The notes under the pieces are model-generated. The model saw nothing but the letters and a program-made list of their open reading frames with translations. It did no database searches and had not been told where the DNA came from. The position numbers and the translations under genes were made by a program. Shown here in pieces: positions 1 through 10,070 of a stretch of 64,000 nucleotides of DNA. How positions within the stretch are numbered: position 1 is the stretch's first letter; each line of letters begins with the position of its first letter. The stretch spans positions 13,189,528 through 13,253,527 of the forward strand of contig NC_049990.1 in NCBI RefSeq assembly GCF_000003815.2, in the 5' to 3' direction. This DNA comes from Branchiostoma floridae (taxonomy: Eukaryota; Chordata; Leptocardii; Amphioxiformes; Branchiostomatidae).

Positions 1-1055
1 AAAATATTGATTTTGAACGTGATGAACATGGCATTGTTTACTGTTGATAATGATAATCTGTTCCGTTCATTCAGACTCCCCAAGCACTATACTTAATCAC
101 ATCCGTGCGAACATCAATTTCTTGTCCGTTTCCAAAACAAAGTTTGACTTTATTCTAAATCTTTCAAAGCAGATGCAAAATGAGTACATATCAGCCACAA
201 ACTAAGGAAATGTTTGTTGGAAAGTTGTTAATAATGTCATAGAATGCCAAATTCAATTGCAAAGTCAAAGAAGATTTGGAAGAAAAAAATGGATAATTTA
301 CATTGATCTGTATATAGCGTAACGTTATATACTCTGTGTGTTAAGGCATTTGTTTAACTTTCCTGGGCACTAAGAAGGCAATTCAAAATGAAGCAAATTG
401 TTTTGCCAAACTCACCTTGGGTACATCTTAATGAGACCTTGAAACGATTAGACTTTGGGTAAAATGATTTAGCGAAGTATAGGGTTGTGGAACTCTAGTT
501 TTTTTCGCACAAATTTCATTTATTTGGGGCTCCCAGAGGATATCACCCATCAACACGGCCTATCTGAACGGAGAACCGGTTACGTCAGCATAGCAGCCGG
601 ACCTCTTATCTGCTTCCGCCACATTGGCACAAACTCCGCCTTACCTTCACTTACATGGAGCTGTCACAGAATAACAACACAAAACAATGATGGTTTTCGT
701 GATTTTCAAGCAGAAAAATCAAGCAAATTCAAAATTGATGCCCATGCCGAACACCCATTTATTCTTTCTTCATAAGCACCTTCTAATGCCTCTTTAAACC
801 GTATTGATAGTCTTTGAGGCTAGTTGAAAAAGCTAGGCAAGTTTAGGATCGAACCCAAGATGAATTTTATTATCATAGTTTATTTGGCCTATTATTGAAG
901 CAGAACATAAGTTCTAAGTACCAGTTTGTAGCTTGTTATACTGCATATTCTGTAACCGCAAACATGATTAAGTACGTATCAGCTGTGATATACTGATGTT
1001 ACATAGGGTTTAGCTCTTTAGTAATACTGTTGGCAAATCATACATCATCGTAAAT
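1..1055. other. AT-rich non-coding stretch
   Basis: No convincing exon is seen on either strand. The somewhat GC-richer part at 520-680 has open stretches, but stops interrupt every frame that would join to the candidate exon at 1117-1198. Confidence 0.5.
472..506 (+). repeat. End remnant of the TACCTTCGCC repeat family
   Basis: The segment GTGGAACTCTAGTTTT, preceded by GCGAAG, matches the right terminus of the dispersed repeat seen complete near 30290-30324 and 22520-22546. Only the end is recognisable here. Confidence 0.45.
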
Positions 1056-1116
1056 ACTTAATCTAGGTAATATTTGTCTAAAAAGGTATGTAGAATTAAG
1101 AATCCCGGAGGCATAC

Positions 1117-1198
1117 CTGTAGTCTGTCCTACTGTCAGCCAGGGGACCAGACACACCGCGAGAACACACAGGCCCCGGCGGGACAGGGGTGAGAACAT
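1117..1198 (-). CDS. Candidate first coding exon with signal peptide (partial, unidentified)
   Basis: An ATG at 1198 opens 27 codons plus one base, ending at a consensus donor (ACAG|GTATGC, GT at 1116-1115). The peptide has two arginines near its start, then a hydrophobic run (GLCVLAVCLVPWLTVG) and a polar end. That is the profile of a secretory signal peptide. The phase-1 donor is the same arrangement as exon 1 of the phospholipase gene on this strand, so this could be the start of another secreted-protein gene, possibly a paralogue, running left out of the window. No second exon was found in positions 1-1100, so the product is unknown. It could also be chance. Confidence 0.3.
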
Positions 1199-1447
1199 CG
1201 CGCCTGTTCGTGACACGCGCCACGCTTCAAGTAAACAGGAACATTCTTGTCTCCAGAACAATCCCCGGTTACACATAACCGCACATGGTCGGATGTGGGC
1301 TGGGATCAAGGTCGGCTGTGGTTGGCTGGTGGTCTGCTGCGTCAGCCGCATGTTTTAAACACTCAGCTGTGGTCTGGGATGGGTTGTCTTGAGTGATTGG
1401 CTGGTGTAGGCGAGTCCCTCCCAACCATGTCTTAGTCACCGATGACT

Positions 1448-1784
1448 TAAGCTCAGGGCACAACCCGGCGTACGTGCAAATACGTACTGTCTACGTGCCA
1501 AAACGTGGGCAATTATTTAGGGTCCGTAAGTGGTAAGTACCGCCTCCGTACGAACTCGTAGGGAATCCGACGGATTTTGGAGCACGCAGACACGCCGTAG
1601 AACTTTACGTGCAGACAAAACTTTGTGTACCATCGGGCTGCGGATTCGTCCCCCGTACGTGCCAGTACGGGCGACGCGCCTGCCCTCTACAGCCTGAACA
1701 TTTTCAGGAATGCGGGGCGGACGTGGCCTCCCAAAAAAACGTACGGACAAATTGCACGTACGATGGGTTGTGCCCTTAGCTTTA
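1448..1784. mobile_element. MITE with TACGTAC-rich interior
   Basis: The two ends are inverted copies (left TAAGCTCAGGGCACAACCC, right GGGTTGTGCCCTTAGCTTTA) and continue inward with CGTACGTGCAA on both sides. TACGTA/CGTACG-type motifs recur through the element. No transposase is present, so this is a non-autonomous DNA element. Related pieces lie at 4705-4835 and 14026-14425. Confidence 0.7.
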
Positions 1785-2479
1785 CTCTTGACAGACGCAA
1801 AACAATTGGCTTGTGCAGAAGGCGCATATTGTGCGTAAACATTAAAGTAAAAAAAACGAGTTAAGTCATCATTCGTTTAAGTTTCGTATTTGTATGCACA
1901 GTACGCACTCTATGGTAAGTACCATATATACGTATATCAAACGTTTTATGTAAGTTCTACGTAGAAAATTTAGAACCCGTTCACCTATTCAAAATTCCTA
2001 TGACACATTTATTTTGCGAAGAAGAAACTTTAATTTTACTTGTACCCACCATTGTATAGTCTGTTTATCGAACCGGAAAAAAATCTTCTTCTTCGGTCGT
2101 AAACTTTTGCCACTGATAAAAGCTCCTTGCTTTTGCTAAATATCTTGAAGACGTTTTGCGGTATATATGTGTGTGTGTGATGTTATTTCACAGTAGTTGA
2201 AATTGTACATGCACAACATTACGTTTGGGTACTTTATTTAGTAGACATACTAAGCTGATATAGCGAATCATTTAAGATCAAAGTTCAGTTCAGTTAGTCA
2301 AATAAACACAATAAATTTTAAAGTAAATGATGGCCGTCATTACTGTAAAAGTATATTGCCACTGCTTCACCTCTTCACAAATACTCTTCCACTTGTACTG
2401 CCTGTTATCGTAAACAAAAGTATACGTAACAGAAACTGTTCCTCTGACACAACTGAAGTGAGCTCCAAATGCAATCAAC
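1785..2479. other. Non-coding stretch, nothing recognised
   Basis: AT-rich sequence with a short TG run near 2166-2180. No exon or repeat terminus is recognised. Confidence 0.4.
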
Positions 2480-2945
2480 ACCAGGTGCGTCAGGTATGCA
2501 ATCGGCAGACGGCGTCCGGAATACGCTCAACATACGTGACTCATACGCAGCTATTCGCAGCAAGAAAAATTGTGTTGCGCACTTCATACGCACCTCATGC
2601 GGAATGGATACGCTGAAGTCGTAGCTCATACGCCAGATGAGCGTGACGTATAATTTGATTCATTCCAGAAAATTTCGAATGTTGGGCGTACGGCTGAGCA
2701 TTGACAGACTTTCATGCGGAAATCATACGCACTTGAAAATATACGCAGGTGTGAACCCGCCTTCATATGGACTCATATATATATATGGACGCTATTTGGC
2801 CGTTTGACGATTGAGCTGCACTTAAATGGAGTAGTGTATACGCGTACGTACAACTACGTATTAAAAAGGCCAAGCCACAGCTCATACGAAAAAAGATAAA
2901 CGCACAGGTGTGACACGCAGAATTAAAGGGCGCATTGTAGATGAT
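2480..2945. mobile_element. Probable MITE rich in CATACG motifs
   Basis: The hexamer CATACG or its extension CATACGCA recurs many times on both strands, together with GGTGTGA segments of the kind found at MITE ends. The composition differs from both flanks. Exact termini were not resolved. Confidence 0.4.
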
Positions 2946-4349
2946 GCTTGCGGAAGTTTTATTTTCCTTCAAAGATGAACTTGACATTGGCACATGCAGC
3001 GACCCCTTGTGGTTACGAGTTGAAAAACATGCCGCATTAAAAAGGTACCAGATCGAGTATCGTTATTTTCCCATTAAACCTTAGAATCATCACCCAGGGC
3101 AATAATCATTACATACTTTCTTCCTGAAGTGATCTGAACTGACTCTGATCATTTGCCTATTGCATGAATGGATACGTCCAATATGCAGAAAATCAGGCCA
3201 GAACAATATCATATCATCGCAGCACTAGACATTCATTTTATTTGTTCTCAGTAAAAATCAATATAATACCAAAATCAGAGTAATCATTATTAATCTAAAA
3301 GGTTACATACCGTACCAAAATTACAAATGTTATATTATGCAAAAAGCCTTTATAATGTGTCATATTTTCTGACCCACGTGGACTCATTATCCCCGCGCAG
3401 TGTTTTCTACCAGGCAGTTTTTTCTACCACGCAATTTTTTCTCAAGTTCAAAGTGCCTGTCACTGCTAAATTATCAAAAGAGTATATTTTTATCTTTTTG
3501 TCTCTTTAAAAGATAAAGGAGGTAATTGATAAAATCCAGAAGAGAGTAGTTTAATTGAAGAAGTACACAAATTGTAAGCTTTGGTGCACTTTTATATTTG
3601 GAAAATATCTAAGCAATGATTTGACAGAAGTTAGGAATATTTCTCCAAAGAAAAAATAATAGCAAACTGTGAAAATGATTGCTATTTTACAAGCCCTAAT
3701 GTTTCAAAGAAATAATTCTTTGGTGACACTGCTGCTTAGAAATGCGGTGCAATGTAAGTTGAACAGTATCATGAGAAATGCAATATCAAAAGTATGGTGT
3801 TCAAAGATATACCATTACCGTATCAATTGTTAAAAGATCAATGACAGAAACGTCGTAGGACATAAAAACACCACGGGCTAACACATATGCTTTGTTTTTA
3901 CTCCTTGGTTTTTGCAAGGACTAAAGGATTTCTATGACAATAGCGCATCCTTTGTGAGTATAGAATCTTCATTACAGTCAACACTTTCAAGGCGACATCT
4001 ATTAGATCTTAAGCTTGTGTCTTTCGTTTTACTTTCCATCATTGCTGATATCTTCATAGTTCATTGTCATCAATGTCCTTGGATACATTACTATGTGCTA
4101 GATTACTCTCCAAGTAGAGGTTGAATACATACATTTTGATATTCAAGTAGAGAAAAGTACAGTTGAAGTCAAATCTGCTTGGTCCGTGGTCTCGTGTATC
4201 TTGAATTCTGCTGTACTTTAAAAAAGAAAGTCACGATTTTTCCCAACCAACGACCTCCAAGCCTGCACATACATGCATATCTGGCACGAGTAAAATGTAC
4301 AGAACTTGAGATGAATTCTCCTGTCGTTCTCGGCGCAGACGGCTCGTGT
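2946..4349. other. Flank downstream of the phospholipase gene
   Basis: No second gene is seen. The part next to 4350 should hold the 3' untranslated region of the minus-strand phospholipase gene, but no canonical AATAAA was found close to the stop on that strand. Confidence 0.35.
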
Positions 4350-4504
4350 TTAGGGAGCTGTAGTCTTACATTTCTCCTGCACGTTGACTGAGTAATGTCG
4401 GTCGTCATAATGACTTCTTCCCAAGCAGAGTGAAAAGTTTCGGTCACAGCTGCACAGAAGTCCTCTGCATCCGGCACTCACTTTGTCACCGGACTGCTTT
4501 TTGT
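4350..4504 (-). CDS. Phospholipase A2 exon 4 (C-terminal Cys-rich part and stop)
   Basis: The acceptor TATTTAG is at 4506-4505. Joining restores an Asn codon. The frame then holds CRGLLCSCDRNFSLC, the conserved C-x-C-D-R region, and ends with TAA at 4352-4350. Confidence 0.88.
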
Positions 4505-7268
4505 CTAAATAGAATAGAAAACATCAGGGAATATTGTAAATAGTTACATTCCAAGTTCTATTGTATATTCACTATAAGGGCATATTGGCCATGGGTCACA
4601 TAAGGTCATGGAGATGTCATCGAAACGCCCATTTCGCAGAATCAGAAACCCGATGGCACAGAACGTTTTGCCTTCACGTCAAGTTCTATGGCGTGTCTGT
4701 GTGCTCTAAAATACGTCAGATTCCCTACGAGTTCTTACGAAGTTCTTACCACTTACGGATCCCAAAAGAGTGCCCACGTTTTAGCACGTAGACAGTACGT
4801 ATTTGCACGTACGACCGGTTGTGCCCTTAGCTTAAGTCTGGTGTCTGTAAAGAAAATTTTCAACTTTTTCAAATCTTTCAACTTTTTTCTGAATAAACTA
4901 TGAATAAACTAAACTATGAATAAAGAAAATGAGAACTTACTGCACTGAATGATGACGTTTGCTGCTCCTCGCGGTGCCCGAGACACATCCGGAGACACCT
5001 TTGTCCAGCTGGTGCTCAGTACGGACAGACAGGCGTGGTACTGGTAACTGTAGATGGCGAGGTACGGGAACGGGATGAGTCCAAACAGATAACCGGGGCA
5101 ACGACGCGTCAGGTCGTCATAACACTTGTCATGGTCTCTGCAGCACCTGGACAGTGGGAAACATATAGGCTTGGTTTATATAGTTGCGCTTTGTAGTCGA
5201 CCTGGAGTCAAAACTGTGCAAACTGAACTTTTAGTGCTCAGTACCCTTTTCCCAACTTCGACTTGAGGTCAGCTCTAGAGGTGCCTGAAGCCGCTCGGTG
5301 GAAGAGGGGAGGGTCCCGTTCTTCAAATTAGGCCTTTATTGACATCATTAATCTCTAATGGCCGTCACATTTTTCCAGACGTTTACCTTGTATGAGATTC
5401 AATGCCAAACAGTTTGTGGTAACAATTTTTTTTCCTGGTCAAACTACCAAAACAAAAAAGGTAACTCAAAAGTAAAAAAAGGCATAATATGCATGTTAGT
5501 GAACTATTTATTCTGTATCTGAATTTACATTATAACTAGCAACACCCTGATTTTTTTTCACAATTTCATGAAAAATCGCCCAACAAACGTTTATAATGTG
5601 GATACAACTACGACGCCATTTTGAAACCAATGGTTTTGAGGAAAATAGCGTATTCTACAGACGAATACAACTATGATGGCAACTTTTTCATAGAGTAGTC
5701 TTTATAAAGTACTGACTGGTCTGTGTCATCCATAGCGGCGTATTTCATGTCCCCGCCGGGCCCACAGAAGCAGCCGTAGTCCAGGTAGTCAGACGGAACC
5801 CGCCCGGTAGCGCACATCATCATGTTGCCAAGCTGGAGAAGGTGTCTTTTGCGGTGGTATTTGGACTGTAGTCTCTCTTGAGCTGAAAGGTATCATAATG
5901 GTAAATAAAAATTTAGGCCGGACGTGGCGGCCGATACATTTTGATTTGGCCCAACGTTACAGGGGCCAAGCATCAAACCGAAGTTCTTTTCGAACAACCA
6001 ATCAGCGCCCTTCAAACAACAAGCAGTGTTCAGAGATTCAAACGCTGAATCATTCTTGACAGAGATAGAAGAAGGACAGTTTGAAATTCCCCGAGCTCCA
6101 CGCCCGAATTGGGGAGTTAATCGCATGTTTTTGAGAAGGTAGGCATAAATTCATTTTTTGTGAAACAAAAACTGTGTGATTTGGAACCAATGAACTTTGT
6201 CACACTAATAAGACAGCACTTACAGAGAGTGGGTAGAATGTAAAGCAACGCACCATGCATGTACCGCTTATAGGGCCTTCACACTGAAACCGAATTAGCA
6301 GGAATAAAGCAGAACCAGCCGGAATGAAGTATTTGCAAAATTCGTGACTCGTGACACATTCGGGGCCATTCCAAGTGGGAATTCCGAATGGACCTTATAT
6401 CCCCTTCACACGAGAAGAAAATGCCGTCAGAATGAAAAGTCTTTTCTATTCCTGTGAATTCGAAGTGTATTCTAGAAATTCTCCCTGCATTCCAGATAAT
6501 CTTTTGGCCACATTCGAGCTGTATTCGAAGTGGCTTGCCGTTTCGGTTTTCCATCGGATGAAATAAGAATGTTTCGAATAATGTTGGAATGCCGTAGAAT
6601 GCGGTCATACTGCAGTTAGAATAGTTAGAATACACTTAGAATCCTCTTTGAATGCCATTCGATATTTTTCCACTTCGAATGCACCTCGACAGCTTTTAAC
6701 ATGTCAAAAACTTTCTGGCCAGCCAAAAGAACGGGCACAAATAGCTGGAATGCAGTGAGAATTTCTGGAAGACACTACGAATTGCCAAGAATCGCCAGGA
6801 ATAGAAAAGAATTTTCATTCCGACGGAATTCCGGCTGATTCTTGCTCTCATGTGAAGCGGGCTTAAACTGCGTACGTATACTTATACTATTTATAGTACA
6901 TGTCCATTAAAACCAACAGGACGCAGGTGACATATGTGCACTCAGAAGATGTTTACATTCTAAGGAAAAAACACATGTCTTAGCCAAGCACACTTTATGT
7001 ACACAAGAGTAGAATGCATACAATGCGCTATTTTCTTGTGACTGTAATATCTGTCTGAACATACAATGTACTACTGAAGAAAGTCGATATCGCTGTAAGT
7101 AGCAGTCAGCTGCTCAGACGCCATGACAGTTCCAAACGACGTGTTTAGACAACAAGAAGACTTGTGCTTACCTCTTGTACCAAGCGAGGAGCTGACAAGT
7201 AGAACCATCCAGACAGTGATGATCAGGGATGGAATTTCAACACTAAAATTCGTCATTGTCATTCTCAT
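4350..7268 (-). CDS. Secreted phospholipase A2, complete four-exon gene
   Basis: Predicted to hydrolyse the sn-2 ester of phospholipids outside the cell in a calcium-dependent way. Four exons join in phase: 7268-7172, 5882-5717, 5146-4941 and 4504-4350, with GT-AG at every junction, giving 207 residues. Residues 1-32 include a hydrophobic signal segment. HRKR at 42-45 is a furin-like site directly before the expected mature start (HLLQLGNMMMC). The calcium loop is YGCFCGPGG (68-76) and the catalytic dyad lies in CCRDHDKCY (His93, Asp94). YSYQYHAC (120-127) and CSCDR (174-178) supply the usual structural Tyr and Asp. Fourteen cysteines from residue 56 onward allow seven disulfides. The protein is longer than a typical group IB enzyme, with extra sequence after the dyad and at the C-terminus. 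Key residues are intact, so an active enzyme is expected. Introns 1 and 3 hold MITEs. Confidence 0.92.
4705..4835 (-). mobile_element. Half copy of the TACGTAC MITE inside phospholipase intron 3
   Basis: The segment ending GGTTGTGCCCTTAGCTTA is the reverse complement of the left half of the element at 1448-1784, including GCACGTAGACAGTACGTATT. It lies within the intron 4505-4940. Confidence 0.65.
4941..5146 (-). CDS. Phospholipase A2 exon 3 (active-site helix)
   Basis: The acceptor CTGTCCAG leads into CCRDHDKCYDD, the family's active-site signature. This is followed by an aromatic-rich stretch and YSYQYHAC. The exon ends at TGCA|GTAAGT in phase 1. Confidence 0.92.
5717..5882 (-). CDS. Phospholipase A2 exon 2 (propeptide, N-helix, calcium loop)
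   Basis: The acceptor CCTTTCAG is followed by codons for a short basic propeptide ending HRKR, the N-terminal helix LLQLGNMMMC and the calcium loop YGCFCGPGG. It ends at CCA|GTCAGT in phase 2. The next exon restores a Gln codon before the CC pair of the active site. Confidence 0.9.
6271..6862. mobile_element. TTA-flanked MITE rich in GAAT/ATTC, inside phospholipase intron 1
   Basis: The ends are imperfect inverted repeats (GGGCCTTCACAC and GTGAAGCGGGC), flanked by TTA at 6268-6270 and 6863-6865. Three-base TTA/TAA duplications are typical of PIF/Harbinger elements. GAAT or ATTC recurs every 10-20 bases. A second copy is at 50401-50978. Open frames inside are a by-product of the repeat. Confidence 0.75.
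7172..7268 (-). CDS. Phospholipase A2 exon 1 (signal peptide)
   Basis: The ATG at 7268 is followed by the hydrophobic segment IPSLIITVWMVLLVSSSLG, then a donor AGAG|GTAAGC (GT at 7171-7170), leaving phase 1. A second in-frame ATG at 7256 could also serve as the start and would keep the signal peptide. Confidence 0.85.
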
Positions 7269-7654
7269 CAGTATCGTATCAATACAGTCACCTCAACATG
7301 CTTAATTTGGCACGAACGGAAATGAAAAAAACTCTACATGGTTTGACCTATGTTGACATGCAAAACCGGTTATACCACATGGGTCGTGAAGACAACAAAC
7401 TGCGTCATAGCAGCAGTATGCATGTGAATAGTAAGAAAATATTGTCTGTGATAGTAGAGTGCATTGTTCTTCAGAAAGACGGTGCCCAAAGTTTAAGAGT
7501 AGTGAATAAGAAAGAATCTTAGCTCAAACCACATTAAGTCATCATCATCCCATGTATCCAAAGGTATGCCCACAAGTCTCTTCGCCTGACACCCAGAGAG
7601 CTTTGGTCGATCACCCAAAAAGACTTTTAGACTAGAGCTTTTATAGTCCAGACC
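7269..7654. promoter_or_regulatory. Upstream flank of the phospholipase gene
   Basis: This is the expected promoter side of the minus-strand phospholipase gene. No TATA box or other clear element was recognised. Confidence 0.2.
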
Positions 7655-8110
7655 AGATGAATGAATGAATGAATTTTATTGCTCAACGATCGCAAAAGGT
7701 ACAATGTATGGCAACCAACATCAACTGATAGCTATACAGACAATATCACTACATACAGGACTACATACAGAACAACAAAATTTTATCGATAATAGTACAG
7801 TTATGTATAAGTGATCTGGTCTGGCATTTGAAATACAGTATAAAGAAACTGACCTACGTAGACGGATATATGAGATGAACATGTTAGCAGTGTATGGAAG
7901 ATATCGTTCTGTGTACCAGTAACAGAGTAGTGTGTTTTGGTTCTAATATTCTTAAACAATTTTTCTCTCTCTTTATTGTAGGTAGGACATTTCATAAGAA
8001 AGTGGAATTCATCTTCGATATTTTCATGACATGTAGGACACAGTCTCTGAGTGGCTGGTGTGTTATGGTGATGTGCTGATGGGCACAAAACGACGACCAC
8101 GTGCACATGA
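7655..8110 (-). mobile_element. LINE 3' end (CR1/L2-like), minus strand
   Basis: The frame 8106-7801 contains CPTCHENIEDEFHFLMKCP followed by TYNKEREKLF. This matches the Cys/His C-terminal motif (C-x2-C...H...C) seen after the reverse transcriptase domain in many LINE proteins. The minus-strand 3' end reads GAGCAATAAAATTCATTC and continues as a short CATT tandem, a tail type found in CR1/L2-like elements. The 5' part is missing, as in a typically truncated insertion. Confidence 0.7.
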
Positions 8111-8189
8111 CGGTTGCTGCCAGTAACGAAAGTCTATGATGGCCCGATATATACCTATACCATCATTCGCCATTAGCAAATTTCTTGTT

Positions 8190-8592
8190 AAATCGTTGCA
8201 ATTCCTCCAAGTGTCGTCTATGAAAGTTAGACATACAGGCAAGAAGATGCGCCCAAACGCAGTTACTCAAGTTACTGGAATATGGTTCTCCTGTCGGTTC
8301 GACAGATGAGCAGGCAGACAAGCATCTACCTGTTTTGCCTGATCATGACCTGCACATGACTTTCTATGGTGAAGGAGGGGTGTGCAATTCCTTCTCCACC
8401 CTCTCGTCTACTGGAGCTCTAAGTCTCACAGGGACAGAACTGTATGCCACGTATGAGGCGGCTCCAGTAGATGCAGCTTTGTTCGGAGTATCCGTCTCCT
8501 ATGAGGACTTCCAACCAAGGATGTAAGGGGTGGAAGGTACTTGATATGATTTTGAAAACTGTCAGTTTCCTCAGAGTCACTGACGAGAGGTA
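8190..8592 (-). mobile_element. Penelope-like element end, minus strand, with 260-bp insert
   Basis: 8221-8286 matches the reverse complement of the conserved end at 57060-57142 (TTAGACAT..., ACTCAAG...). The match resumes at 8546-8575 after an insert of about 260 bp. The region is degenerate. A mariner derivative interrupts it at 8593. Confidence 0.4.
8287..8526 (+). other. Unidentified open frame within an insert
   Basis: This is an open, codon-like frame of about 80 residues (for example PDHDLHMTFYGEGGVCNSF, later SYEDFQPRM and stop). It occupies almost exactly the insert that splits the Penelope-like end. A possible acceptor GTTCGACAG lies at 8296-8304. I do not recognise the peptide. 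It may be a captured exon, part of another element, or chance. Confidence 0.2.
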
Positions 8593-9170
8593 CGAGGGGC
8601 ATTCAATAAGTAATGTCCCTGACCCACTTTCAGTTGTTTGATCTAGATGAAATTTTGCATGTGTAATGAGTCATATCTCTATGGGTTATGTTGCAAAAAA
8701 CAGCTCTGAACTAATTGTGGTTACTGATTTACTGGTGTTTGAACTGAGTCAGGTGTGAAATGGACCAGGTGTGAAATGGAGCAAGTTGAGTGTCGCGCAG
8801 TGATCCGGTTTTTGTATTTGAAAGGACGCACACCAAAGGGGACTTTTGATGAAATGAAAAAAACTTATGGTGATGATGCCCCATCATATGACCTTGTAAA
8901 ACACTGGCATCCTGAATTCAAGCAAGGTCGGAAGTCTGTGGAAACAGCTCCCAGACCTGGTCGTCCCTCTTCTGCCATTGATGAGGCATCTGTCGGAGGA
9001 CCAACCTGGGATGTCCTACAAGAACGGTGTCCAGAGCTATATCAAATGATGGGAGAAATGCAAAACTCTAGGTGGTTCCTATGAAGAGAAAGACTAATAA
9101 CTGTGCCAAGTTTCATTAATCTCCTTCTATGGGAAATGGGTCAGGGACATTACTTATTGAATGCCCCTCG
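8593..9170 (+). mobile_element. Mariner deletion derivative, 578 bp
   Basis: The inverted terminal repeats are perfect over 34 bp (starting CGAGGGGCATTCAATAAG) and are flanked by TA at 8591-8592 and 9171-9172. The interior keeps only the N-terminal DNA-binding part of a mariner transposase (frame from about 8776; CRAVIRFLYLKGRTPKGTF, APRPGRPSSAIDEASV). This is fused to a short unrelated-looking tail ending in NSRWFL. The catalytic domain is absent, so the element is non-autonomous. A same-length sister lies at 18256-18833. Confidence 0.9.
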
Positions 9171-9189
9171 TAGTGGGCGCTACATGACC

Positions 9190-9245
9190 TTTACAAATTC
9201 ACAATTATCCAGTTGCTTGAGTAACAGCTTTTTCGCGTCTTCTGA
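9190..9245 (+). mobile_element. Penelope-like end fragment, plus strand
   Basis: ATCCAGTTGCTTGAGTAA matches the conserved end at 57080-57100 in plus orientation. It is the inverted partner of the minus-strand fragment at 8190-8592, on the other side of the mariner derivative. Confidence 0.4.
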
Positions 9246-9715
9246 GTGTCATAAGACCGAAACTTTTGGCGGGAGTTAATGAGGTATAAAATATTTACAC
9301 TTGTCACTTATCCCCTGGATATGCATCTTCCATACTGGGACATCATAATATAAACTACAAACAACTGAAGGGTGGTGATTATTTCCTCAACACCAACAAA
9401 ATTACTTTCTTGAAGAAACGGTATTAAGTATTTTTTTTAATGTGAATGTTTAAGGGATTGTGAGTGTTTTTTGTATAAGACGGTTGAGGTATAGCGACTA
9501 GCACAACAACAAGAAATTGAAGATTCGGTTCCAACTTCTTTTTTCATTCTTTTTTTTTAATTCAAATTTAGGCCACAAAAAGTAAATGTTTCAAATGATA
9601 TCCTTTATAGACTCCAAATTCAGCTAGAGGGGGCAAAAAACATGGCATTTAAAATGGAAACCATAAACGTTACATTGTACAAAAATATAATATCTCGGCC
9701 AATAAGTCTTTTATT
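9246..9715. other. Non-coding stretch, nothing recognised
   Basis: AT-rich sequence with homopolymer T and A runs. No gene or repeat terminus was recognised. Confidence 0.35.
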
Positions 9716-10070
9716 TCCGTATTCAAAAGGTTACCAAGTGGTCAAGATGTGGTAGACTGGTAACGCCAACTTAACAAGAATCAAGACCATAGCACATCCA
9801 GTTCAAAAGATACAAAAAACGAATTTCTGCTGCAGTACCAAGGTCACATACCAGGGGGCCCAAAATTGACATTGACCATTGTCTTCCCAACACCTACCTA
9901 CATACCAAATATCATTGTAATCCATCGAGAGGTTCTGAGATATGCTCACTTCAAAAATCTGGACACACAGACAGACAGACACACAGACAGACAGACACAC
10001 ACACACACACACACACACAGACAGACACACCCAAAACTATATCTCCATTTTTCATGGAGATAATAACAAC
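9716..10070 (-). repeat. TACCTTCGCC repeat family, minus-strand partial copy with CA microsatellite
   Basis: The reverse complement carries the family's internal landmarks: ATGATATTTGGTATGTAGG, GGGCCCCC and the TACTGCAGC segment. A CA/CAGA run at 9960-10033 occupies the GT-rich position found in other copies. Confidence 0.6.
9960..10033. repeat. CA/CAGA microsatellite
   Basis: Mixed CAGA and CA units form an uninterrupted simple repeat. Apparent open frames here are artefacts. Confidence 0.9.

Noticed and set aside
6279-6635. 118-codon open frame on the minus strand
   Set aside because: It lies wholly inside the GAAT-rich MITE and is not kept in the second copy at 50401-50978 at equal length.
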